A stretch of DNA of 8,708 bases from Limnohabitans sp. Rim8 (GTDB lineage Bacteria > Pseudomonadota > Gammaproteobacteria > Burkholderiales > Burkholderiaceae_C), in the NCBI GenBank assembly GCA_945877725.1, contig CAMDXR010000117.1:1-8708 (forward strand), read 5' to 3'. A model generated the notes under the pieces. That model saw nothing but the letters and a program-made list of their open reading frames with translations, had not been told where the DNA came from and did no database searches. Of the stretch, positions 1 to 5,692 are shown one piece after another; the first letter of the stretch is position 1, and each line of letters starts with the position of its first letter. The translations under genes and the position numbers were made by a program.

Positions 1-828
1 GGCCAGTCGGTGGAGCTGCTCAAGCAATTGCACATCTTGACCCGCGAGGGCAAACTCAACCAAGACTCTCGTCGCAAGCTCAAACAGGTCTACCACCTGT
101 ACCAGTTCATCGAGAAGCTGTTGCTGGAGTTGCCCGAAAAGGAAAAGGAAAAGGAAAAGGACAGGGACCACGGCCCGGTGCTGGCCGACCATGGCGCGGG
201 CAAGTCGTATTTGGGCTTCATCATTTACGACCTGTTTTTCAAAAGTCTGGGCCAAGGCACGATTTACGGCATTGAGACCCGCAGCGAATTGGTCGTATCG
301 TCTCGGGCACTGGCCCAGCGTTTGGGCTTCGAGCGCATCCAGTTTCTCAACTTGAGTGTGGCCGAATCGGCCCGAAGCGATGCCCTGCCCGCCCAGATCG
401 ACGTGGTCACTGCGCTGCACGCCTGCGACACGGCCACCGACGATGCCATTGCGTTTGGCCTGCAAAAGAAAGCCCGTTTTATGGTGCTGGTGCCCTGCTG
501 CCAAGCCGAGTTGGCCCGGGCGCTGAACCAAAACAAAGGAATGAACCTGCAACGCACGCCTTTGGCCGAACTCTGGCGTCACCCCTTGCACACCCGCGAA
601 GTGGGCAGCCAACTGACCAACGTGCTGCGTTGCTTGTACCTAGAGTCTCAAGGCTATGCAGTCACTGTGACCGAGTTGGTGGGCTGGGAACACAGCATGA
701 AAAATGAGCTGATTCTGGCTAAGTTCACCGGACAAAAAAAGAAAGCCTCAGGAGAACGCCTGCAGGCTTTGCTCAAGGAGTTTGGGGTGGAAGGCTTGAT
801 GGCGGAGCGTTATCCGTTGCTGGTTTGA
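1..828 (+). CDS. Class I SAM-dependent methyltransferase, 5'-truncated by window edge
   Basis: The frame is open at base 1, so the true start lies upstream; a GTG at 10 is only the first possible internal start. Counting from that GTG, residues 60-70 carry a glycine-rich SAM-binding loop (DHGAGKSYLGF). It is followed by an acidic residue at the end of the next strand (E89 in YGIET), an LHACDTATD motif (136-143) and VPCC (161-164). The DHGAGK plus LHAC plus PCC combination is that of the Methyltransf_32-type family (PF13679, related to the GSTCD C-terminal domain). A WEHSMKNELILA stretch (226-237) closes the fold. The methyl acceptor is unknown; proteins of this family are predicted cytoplasmic enzymes. 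An EKEKEKEK run (43-50), encoded by a hexanucleotide repeat, lies about 10 residues before the SAM loop and looks like a slippage-expanded insertion. The gene converges on the aminotransferase gene. The family call is fairly sure; no specific function is claimed. Confidence 0.8.
   Translation, partial: GQSVELLKQLHILTREGKLNQDSRRKLKQVYHLYQFIEKLLLELPEKEKEKEKDRDHGPVLADHGAGKSYLGFIIYDLFFKSLGQGTIYGIETRSELVVSSRALAQRLGFERIQFLNLSVAESARSDALPAQIDVVTALHACDTATDDAIAFGLQKKARFMVLVPCCQAELARALNQNKGMNLQRTPLAELWRHPLHTREVGSQLTNVLRCLYLESQGYAVTVTELVGWEHSMKNELILAKFTGQKKKASGERLQALLKEFGVEGLMAERYPLLV
136..159 (+). repeat. In-frame hexanucleotide tandem repeat (GAAAAG x4)
   Basis: Four perfect GAAAAG units in tandem encode Glu-Lys repeats just before the SAM-binding loop of the methyltransferase. 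Because the unit is six bases, gain or loss of copies would change the protein by two residues without a frameshift. Confidence 0.85.
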
Positions 829-833
829 AGCAC

Positions 834-855
834 CAGCCAGAGGCTTCTTTGGCTG
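834..855 (+). terminator. Possible weak stem-loop after the methyltransferase gene
   Basis: CAGCCAGA (834-841) can pair with TTTGGCTG (848-855), giving eight pairs with one G-T wobble and a six-base loop. It begins five bases after the methyltransferase stop codon. No T-tract follows, so it is at best a weak terminator or a 3'-end stabilising hairpin. Confidence 0.3.
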
Positions 856-862
856 CCTGATA

Positions 863-916
863 AAACCGCAAAAATCATTCAAACCGCAAAAATCATCCAA
901 ACCGCCACAGGCATCC
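863..916. repeat. Three tandem 18-bp repeats in a convergent intergenic region
   Basis: Units at 863-880, 881-898 and 899-916 all begin AAACCGC. The first two differ at one base of 18. The third matches at both ends but differs in the middle (CACAGG in place of AAAAAT). The array lies between the methyltransferase stop and the terminator of the minus-strand aminotransferase gene. No open frame or known binding site is evident. Confidence 0.85.
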
Positions 917-924
917 AAATTGCC

Positions 925-962
925 AAAAAAAATGTCCCATTGGCAAGACGTGCCAATGGGAC
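925..962 (-). terminator. Rho-independent terminator of the RidA/aminotransferase unit
   Basis: GTCCCATTGGCA (934-945) and TGCCAATGGGAC (951-962) form a perfect 12-bp stem around a 5-nt loop. On the minus strand the stem is followed, after one base, by eight T residues (complement of 925-932). It begins 12 nt past the aminotransferase stop. On the plus strand no T-tract follows, so it should act on minus-strand transcripts only. Confidence 0.92.
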
Positions 963-974
963 GCATGAGAAGCC

Positions 975-2303
975 TCAGGCCGAGGTGATGGCCTTCAACG
1001 CGACCACCAGTCGGTCCAGGTCGGACGGCTTGGTAAAGAGTGCAGCCGTCACCCTGACGCAATCGCCGCCTGCCACGCCACCACGTCGGACGGTGAAGAT
1101 TTTGTATTTATCGCGAAGCTCATTGGCGATCGCCACATTTTGGGCTTTTGTGCCCTTGCCGGTCAGCCGGAACGAAGTCAGCGCCCCGTAGCTCCCTGCC
1201 TCATCGGGCGTGAGGATGTTCATGCCTTTGAAATCCTTGACCTTGGAAACCCAGTAATCACGCAGGTAACGAAAGCGGGCTTGTTTGTTGGCCGCGCCCA
1301 ATTGGGTGTGCAAGGCCAGCGCAGCGGGAACCGTGAGCAAATTAGCGGTGTTGGTGGTGCCGGAGTGCACCCGCGAGCGGATGTCCGTGGGTTCCCAGTC
1401 GCCATCGGCAAAGGCCAGGTCGATGTCCGGTAGGCGGTTTTTGCGAATATAGAGAAAACCCACACCCAGTGGGACGCCCATCCACTTGTGCAGGTTGAAG
1501 CCTGCAAAGTCAACATTCAAATCAGGAATGTTGAAGTCCATTTGCCCCCAGGAATGGGCTGCATCCACAATCACGTCGATGTTTTTGGCCTTGGCCATGG
1601 CCGATATTTCAGCGATGGGCATGACCATTCCGGTCCGATGGCTGATGTGCGTCAGCAACAGCAATTTGGTTTGGGGATGGGCCACAAAGGCCGCAGCATA
1701 AGCATCCAGAATGCCCTGTTTGGTGGCGGGCTCCGGCATCTTGATCGTCACGACCTTGGCCCCCCGACGGTCCTTCAGATAGGTCATCGCAAACTGCATG
1801 CTGTCGTAGTCCAGGTCCGAGTACATGGCCACATCACCGGGCTTGAGCAGTTTGTAGTTGGTGATCAGGTTTTGCAAGGCCTCGGTCGCGCCCCGAGTGA
1901 TGGCAATCTCTTCGGGCAGCACCCCGGCCAATTTGGCGATTTGCGCCGTAATGGCATCCACCTCGGCATCGAATGTGGTGCGCAGGTAATGTGAGTTGTT
2001 CAAGTTCAGCCGCTCGATGTTGCGCTGATAGTCCGCCATGACCGACTGGGTCATGATGCCGTAGTAACCATTTTCAAGATTGGTGATGTTCGGAGAGACT
2101 TGGTACTGGGCGGCAACCTTGCCCCAGAAGTTTTCGTCGCTGGGGCTCACGGCCCCGAGCGACTGCGCTTGCGCCGTGCCCACACCTAGACCTAGACCTA
2201 GACCTAGACCCAAGCCTGAGGTCAGCAGCGTTCCAGTGGAGGCAGCAACTGCCATGCCCATTGAGCTGTTCATGAAGGATCGGCGTGAAATTTCTGTAGT
2301 CAT
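975..2303 (-). CDS. Tat-exported class V PLP-dependent aminotransferase-like enzyme
   Basis: The 442-residue protein starts with a twin-arginine signal: SRRSFM (residues 6-11), a hydrophobic stretch with an unusual Leu-Gly repeat (31-42) and a likely AQA cleavage site at about 46. The rest is a fold-type I, class V PLP enzyme of the isopenicillin N epimerase/cysteine desulfurase group. The phosphate-binding TRGATEA lies at 136-142, the cofactor Asp in VDAAHSWGQ is D247, and the Schiff-base lysine in NLHKWMG is K273, preceded by H272. All key residues are present, so it should be active. Tat export fits a protein folded with its cofactor before translocation. Known exported relatives include PvdN and PtaA of fluorescent pseudomonads, which act on pyoverdine side chains, but no siderophore genes occur here. 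It starts at ATG 2303, 17 nt after the ridA-like stop, and ends at a strong terminator. The reaction (aminotransfer, epimerisation, lyase) and substrate cannot be assigned. Confidence 0.88.
   Translation of the reverse strand: MTTEISRRSFMNSSMGMAVAASTGTLLTSGLGLGLGLGLGVGTAQAQSLGAVSPSDENFWGKVAAQYQVSPNITNLENGYYGIMTQSVMADYQRNIERLNLNNSHYLRTTFDAEVDAITAQIAKLAGVLPEEIAITRGATEALQNLITNYKLLKPGDVAMYSDLDYDSMQFAMTYLKDRRGAKVVTIKMPEPATKQGILDAYAAAFVAHPQTKLLLLTHISHRTGMVMPIAEISAMAKAKNIDVIVDAAHSWGQMDFNIPDLNVDFAGFNLHKWMGVPLGVGFLYIRKNRLPDIDLAFADGDWEPTDIRSRVHSGTTNTANLLTVPAALALHTQLGAANKQARFRYLRDYWVSKVKDFKGMNILTPDEAGSYGALTSFRLTGKGTKAQNVAIANELRDKYKIFTVRRGGVAGGDCVRVTAALFTKPSDLDRLVVALKAITSA
2185..2220 (-). repeat. Hexanucleotide repeat encoding Leu-Gly units in the Tat signal peptide
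   Basis: Four perfect CCTAGA units (2185-2208 on +) are followed by two degenerate ones (CCCAAG, CCTGAG). On the coding strand this reads CTA GGT repeated, giving alternating Leu-Gly in the hydrophobic region of the signal peptide. CTA is a rarely used leucine codon in GC-rich betaproteobacteria and CTAG is generally scarce in them, so the array most likely arose by replication slippage. Confidence 0.88.
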
Positions 2304-2320
2304 GGTTTTTCTTTTTGGGG

Positions 2321-2779
2321 TTATTTGACTGCGATGGCAGAAATTTCGATCTGTACGTCACGGGGCAAACGAGCGACCTCCACCGTGGCCCGAGCAGGCG
2401 GCTTGGTCTTGAAATAACTCGCATAAATGGCGTTCATGGTGGCGAAGTTGTTCAGGTCTTTCAGGAAGACCGTGGTTGAAACCACATGGCTCATGTCCAT
2501 CCCGTCCGCTTTCAAAACGGCCAGCAAGTTGTCGAGAACCAATTGGGTTTGGACCTCAATGCTGGCCGTGGCCATCAGCTGTTTGGTTTTGGGGTCGATG
2601 GCAATTTGCCCTGACAAGTACAGGGTGTTGCCCGCTCGAATCGCTTGAGAGTAGGGGCCGATGGCCTCGGGCGCGTCGGGTGTGGCGACAACCCGCTTGT
2701 CTTCAGGGCCGGCAGCGAAGCCGGAAAGCGACAGGCTGCACAACAAAGTGACCAAAATACGGCTGGTTTTTAGATACAT
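2321..2779 (-). CDS. RidA/YjgF-family enamine/imine deaminase with signal peptide
   Basis: RidA proteins hydrolyse reactive enamines/imines, such as 2-aminoacrylate, released by PLP enzymes. From ATG 2779 the product is 152 residues, against about 130 for cytosolic RidA. The extra length is an N-terminal export signal: a charged start (MYLKTSR), a hydrophobic segment (8-20) and a likely cut near FAA (21-23). No lipobox is seen. The RidA core has GPYSQ (41-45), LSGQ (56-59), the catalytic Arg in PPARATVEV (R130) and the conserved Glu in IEISAIA (E145). The position two after the Arg, Cys in Salmonella RidA, is Thr132 here. ATG 2779 is preferred over an in-frame TTG at 2785 because TAAGGG lies 9 nt upstream of the ATG but only 3 nt from the TTG. 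The gene is the first of a two-gene unit with the Tat-exported PLP enzyme. Family certain, export likely, substrate unknown. Confidence 0.9.
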   Translation of the reverse strand: MYLKTSRILVTLLCSLSLSGFAAGPEDKRVVATPDAPEAIGPYSQAIRAGNTLYLSGQIAIDPKTKQLMATASIEVQTQLVLDNLLAVLKADGMDMSHVVSTTVFLKDLNNFATMNAIYASYFKTKPPARATVEVARLPRDVQIEISAIAVK

Positions 2780-2788
2780 ATGCAAATG

Positions 2789-2794
2789 CCCTTA
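2789..2794 (-). promoter_or_regulatory. Ribosome binding site that sets the RidA start
   Basis: The minus strand reads TAAGGG nine bases before ATG 2779. The alternative TTG start at 2785 would leave only three bases, so this site favours the shorter reading. Confidence 0.65.
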
Positions 2795-2831
2795 GTTAAT
2801 TGGTATTCCTAAAGGCATGAGCTTAGAGATT

Positions 2832-2844
2832 GATTGTGACAATC
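2832..2844. promoter_or_regulatory. Candidate operator palindrome upstream of the RidA gene
   Basis: GATTGT-G-ACAATC is a perfect 6-bp inverted repeat around one central base, about 55 nt upstream of the RidA ATG in a 151-nt intergenic gap. The ATTGT-N-ACAAT form resembles sites of GntR-type repressors, but no regulator gene is in the window. TTGTCA on the minus strand within it could serve as a -35 box, yet no good -10 follows at 15-20 nt. Confidence 0.35.
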
Positions 2845-2930
2845 CCTATCGAAATTCGGCGGCAGTTGATCCCTTGAGCTATCGCTAACCCTTGGATGCC
2901 TTCAAAGCCGACGCCAAGTCGGCCTGGCCC

Positions 2931-3911
2931 TTATTGGGGCTCAATCTTGGCGTCGCGTATCGCTTTGGCCCATTTGGCGGTTTCAGCTTTGGAGCGTTGG
3001 GCCAGTGCTTCGGGGCTGGCCGGGGCGGTTTCAAAGCCCAGTGCCGAGAAGCGTTCGATGATGGTTTTGTCGTTCGCTGCTGTGTTGATGGCGGCATTCA
3101 GCTTCTGGACAATGTCGGCAGGGGTGCCCGCCGGGGCAAAGACCGCAAAGTAAGCAATCAGCTCATAGTCTTTCAGGCCCAGGGCCTCGTTCACAGTGGG
3201 CAGTTCAGGGATGGCTTTGGAGCGCTGGGTGGAAGTGACCGCCAAGCCCTTGATTTTCCCGGCCTTGACCTGGGGCAGCATGACGGCAAAGTCGGCGGTG
3301 AACAAATTCACCTGCCCACCAATCAGATCGGTCATGGCAGCGGGGCCGCTTTTGTAGGGCACGTTGGTCATCTGGATGCCCGCCATGCTGGCGAGCACTT
3401 CGGTGGACACCAGTTGCGAGGTGCTGGCGCTGGCAAACGTGATTTGTGTGGGCTTGGCCTTGGCCAGATCCACCAGTTCTTTCAGGTTTTTGGCCGGTAC
3501 GTCGTTGTTGATGGCAACGATCAAAGGCACCGAGCCCAAATACGCCACGGGGGCAAAGGCGGTGTCCTGGTCGTAGGGCAGCTTTTTCATCAGGCTTTTC
3601 AGCGCTGCATTGGTGCTGTTGGTGCCCACCAAGAGGGTGTAGCCATCGGGTGCCGATTTGGCCACCGCATCGGCCCCCAGCATGCCGTTCACACCCGCCT
3701 TGTTTTCCACCACCACGGGTTGACCCAAGATATCGGACATCTTTTGCGCAAAGGCACGCCCGATTTGGTCGGTGGCGCTGCCCGCTGCAAAGGGCACGAT
3801 GGCTTTGATGGGCTTGTTCGGGTAAGCCTGCGCGTGGGCTTGCAGTGCGCCCAGGCCCAGACTCAAACCCAGTAATGCAGTTAAAAGGCCAGCGATGCGT
3901 CTATTTTTCAT
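2931..3911 (-). CDS. TctC/Bug-family tripartite tricarboxylate transporter substrate-binding protein
   Basis: This is an extracytoplasmic solute receptor of the Bug (TctC) family, which binds carboxylates and related small molecules in the periplasm. From ATG 3911 it is 326 residues, the normal length. The signal peptide has MKNRR, a hydrophobic stretch (7-22) and a probable AHA cut at 25-27, giving a mature start at QAYPNKP. Family landmarks follow: VPFAAGSATD (39-48, with the ligand-contacting Asp48), ENKAGVNG (69-76), PDGYTLL (88-94), and the downstream NVPYKSGPAAMTDLIGGQV region. ATG 3911 is chosen over an in-frame TTG at 3938 because a GGAG sits 5 nt upstream of the ATG and the product then starts directly with the signal peptide; the TTG would overlap the upstream gene. 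It follows the small AtuA-like gene by 23 nt, so the two are probably co-transcribed. No TctA/TctB membrane genes are present, as is common for orphan Bug receptors. The ligand is unknown. Confidence 0.93.
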   Translation of the reverse strand: MKNRRIAGLLTALLGLSLGLGALQAHAQAYPNKPIKAIVPFAAGSATDQIGRAFAQKMSDILGQPVVVENKAGVNGMLGADAVAKSAPDGYTLLVGTNSTNAALKSLMKKLPYDQDTAFAPVAYLGSVPLIVAINNDVPAKNLKELVDLAKAKPTQITFASASTSQLVSTEVLASMAGIQMTNVPYKSGPAAMTDLIGGQVNLFTADFAVMLPQVKAGKIKGLAVTSTQRSKAIPELPTVNEALGLKDYELIAYFAVFAPAGTPADIVQKLNAAINTAANDKTIIERFSALGFETAPASPEALAQRSKAETAKWAKAIRDAKIEPQ

Positions 3912-3916
3912 GTTGT

Positions 3917-3920
3917 CTCC
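3917..3920 (-). promoter_or_regulatory. Ribosome binding site that sets the TctC start
   Basis: GGAG on the minus strand lies five bases before ATG 3911 and supports that start against the upstream in-frame TTG at 3938. Confidence 0.65.
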
Positions 3921-3934
3921 AAGGTTAAAAAAAA

Positions 3935-4243
3935 TCAATCGTATTCAAGTACAAGCTCGAGCAGTTTGGCACTCAGGCATTTCCCGTGGGCATCGAGTGC
4001 CAACGACCGGGTCACGCCACCGCCTAAGGCGTTGTGCATGACAAAGTTGAGTGCGCCCAATTGGGGCAGTGCGTAGCGCTCGACCGAGCCTTGGCAGATG
4101 CCCGCAAAGTGGGCTTTCACCCGTTCAGGGGTGAGCGTTTTTTCGAGCAAGGCAAAGTCCTTGCGGTCATAAGCGATCACCGACAAAGTCGAGCGGTTGC
4201 CTTTGTCTCCGGTGCGGGTGTGGGCAATGTCGCGCAGCAACAT
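3935..4243 (-). CDS. Small AtuA-like protein (detached C-terminal domain of AtuA/DUF1446 proteins)
   Basis: A 102-residue soluble protein without signal or membrane segment. It opens MLLRDIAHTRTGDKGNRSTLSVIAYD and has a glycine-rich HNALGGGVTRSLALDAHGK region (70-88), typical of the roughly 100-residue domain that ends longer AtuA-type proteins or stands as a separate gene beside the DUF1446 protein. ATG 4243 follows the stop of the large gene by one base (TGACATG), and a GGAG just before that stop could serve as its ribosome site, so the two are probably translationally coupled and form one functional unit. The biochemical activity of this domain is not established. The TctC gene follows by 23 nt. 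Confidence 0.82.
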   Translation of the reverse strand: MLLRDIAHTRTGDKGNRSTLSVIAYDRKDFALLEKTLTPERVKAHFAGICQGSVERYALPQLGALNFVMHNALGGGVTRSLALDAHGKCLSAKLLELVLEYD

Positions 4244-4244
4244 G

Positions 4245-5612
4245 TCAGTCTCCGTTGTTTGCGTTCAGCAGCACGGTGGTGGTCTGAATGGCGCTGCGCG
4301 GCATCAGCACGGCCGCAGCGGCCACGACTTCGCGCACGTTTCGGCTGGCACCCCCGCCACCGGCAGGGCCATTGGTGTACAAAGCCTCCACTTCATGCGC
4401 CACATGCTGGGCGTGCGCGCGGGTGGGCACACGCAGGGCCACACGGGCGCGGACTTCTGTGGCTTGGGAGGGGGCGTCAGGGCTGTTTCCAGCGCCCCAA
4501 ATGGCGTTGACGCCCATCAATTCGTAGCGGCTTTCAAAGTCGGCGTACCCGGCCTCTGCCAGTCGGGCGCGCACCAATTCCAGGGCCAATTGGCCGCGTG
4601 CCTGAGCGCCCGGCCCGGCATAAGACATCTGGCCTTCGCCAATGAAACCGTCGCGATAGCCCAGCGTGACCTTGAGGGTGTCGGTGCGCGGGTGGCCGTT
4701 GCCCCCGCTTAATTGAACCCGGTCCGGGCCGATTTGGCTCAGCTGGACTTGTGAAAAATCCGCCACCACATCGGGTTGCAGGTAACGCGCCGGGTTTTCA
4801 ATTTCGTACAGCAATTGCTCGGTGCAGGTGGCCACGGTGACGCACCCGCCCGAGCCCGCCACTTTGGTGATGACGGCATCCCCCGCAGCATTGACTTCGG
4901 CCAACGGAAACCCCAGTCGGGCCAACTCGGGCACATCCTTGAAGCCCGGGTCGGCAAAGTAGCCCCCTGTGACCTGGCCCGCACATTCCAGCAAATGGCC
5001 CACCAAAACCCCCTTGCCCAAGCGCGTCCAGTCGTCGGCCGCCCAGCCGAAGTGGTGCATCAGCGGGGCCAAAAAAAGGGCTGGATCGGCCACCCGCCCC
5101 GTGATGATGACCTGCGCATCCGTCTGTAAAGCGGGCAGCAGGGCCTCTGCACCCAAATAAGCGTTGGCAGAAACCAGCTTGGGCTGCAACTCGGCCCAGG
5201 TCTGGTCTGTGTCCATCAGGGGCAGAGGGGAAGTTTGGGCACAGAGCGTGGTCAGCACGTCATCGCCCAGCACCACGGCCACCTTCACTTGGTGCAAGCC
5301 CAGCTGATGGGCCACGGCCAGCACCGCATGACCCGCCTGCAAAGGGTTGGCCGCCCCCATGTTGCTGATGATGCGAACCCCTTGCCGAATGCAGGGTTCC
5401 AAAACCGCCTGCATGCGGGTGGTTAACAGGGGGTCAAAACCAGCGTCCGGTTGGTGCAGGCGCTCGAGTTGGGCCAGAGCAATCGTGCGTTCGGCCAGAC
5501 ACTCAAACACCAGGTAGTCCAATTGACCCTTTTTGGCAAGTTCCAAGGCGGGCGGGATGCGGTCACCCGCATAACCGGCACCGGCGCCGATGCGAAGAAT
5601 TGTCTTGTCCAT
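4245..5612 (-). CDS. AtuA family (DUF1446) protein, large subunit
   Basis: From ATG 5612 the protein is 455 residues and matches the DUF1446/AtuA family (PF07287), named for acyclic terpene utilisation in Pseudomonas, where atuA lies with geranyl-CoA carboxylase genes. Recognisable features are the N-terminal RIGAGAGYAGDR (7-18), LDYLVFECLAERT (31-43), the ISNMGAANP segment and ITGRVADPALFLAP. No signal peptide is seen, so it is cytoplasmic. The ATG at 5612 fits the family start; a GTG at 5651 would add 13 residues without support. No strong Shine-Dalgarno sequence precedes either. The reaction is not established for the family. Here no carboxylase or acyl-CoA dehydrogenase accompanies it, so terpene use should not be assumed; the TctC neighbour suggests a carboxylate substrate. 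The small AtuA-like gene follows by one base. Confidence 0.88.
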   Translation of the reverse strand: MDKTILRIGAGAGYAGDRIPPALELAKKGQLDYLVFECLAERTIALAQLERLHQPDAGFDPLLTTRMQAVLEPCIRQGVRIISNMGAANPLQAGHAVLAVAHQLGLHQVKVAVVLGDDVLTTLCAQTSPLPLMDTDQTWAELQPKLVSANAYLGAEALLPALQTDAQVIITGRVADPALFLAPLMHHFGWAADDWTRLGKGVLVGHLLECAGQVTGGYFADPGFKDVPELARLGFPLAEVNAAGDAVITKVAGSGGCVTVATCTEQLLYEIENPARYLQPDVVADFSQVQLSQIGPDRVQLSGGNGHPRTDTLKVTLGYRDGFIGEGQMSYAGPGAQARGQLALELVRARLAEAGYADFESRYELMGVNAIWGAGNSPDAPSQATEVRARVALRVPTRAHAQHVAHEVEALYTNGPAGGGGASRNVREVVAAAAVLMPRSAIQTTTVLLNANNGD

Positions 5613-5692
5613 GGGCCGAGCGTAAACGCAGCGGATGCAGGGGTCTGTCACCTGCGAGCCGCAGACGCCGGGTCAGCCGCTGTTGGGCTTTA

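Noticed and set aside
829..974. CRISPR-like array in the convergent gap because of the repeats
   Set aside because: The repeats are directly adjacent with no spacers, only 18 bp long and there are no cas genes.
2907..2923. GCCGA / TCGGC stem-loop after the TctC stop as a terminator
   Set aside because: The stem is only five pairs with a 7-nt loop and no T-tract on the minus strand, so there is no good case for termination.
2885..3097. Minus-strand frame ending near 2885 with a plausible C-terminus, possibly a gene remnant
   Set aside because: Most of it is an out-of-frame reading of the TctC gene, and only the last 15 or so codons are outside it; no family can be recognised.
2892..3875. Long plus-strand open frame of 327 codons opposite the TctC gene
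   Set aside because: The minus strand encodes a full TctC protein with signal peptide and family motifs. The plus-strand product is a Gly/His/Gln-rich sequence typical of the antisense of GC-rich genes.
4034..4712. Two overlapping plus-strand frames opposite the AtuA genes
   Set aside because: They lack ribosome sites and recognisable domains, and they lie over well-supported minus-strand genes.
5613..5651. GTG start at 5651 for the AtuA protein
   Set aside because: It adds 13 residues that do not look like the family N-terminus, while ATG 5612 leads straight into the conserved RIGAGAGYAGDR block.
5651..5663. CTGCG / CGCAG hairpin in the 80-nt gap upstream of AtuA as a terminator
   Set aside because: Five pairs with a 3-nt loop and no following T-tract; nothing else is seen in this gap.
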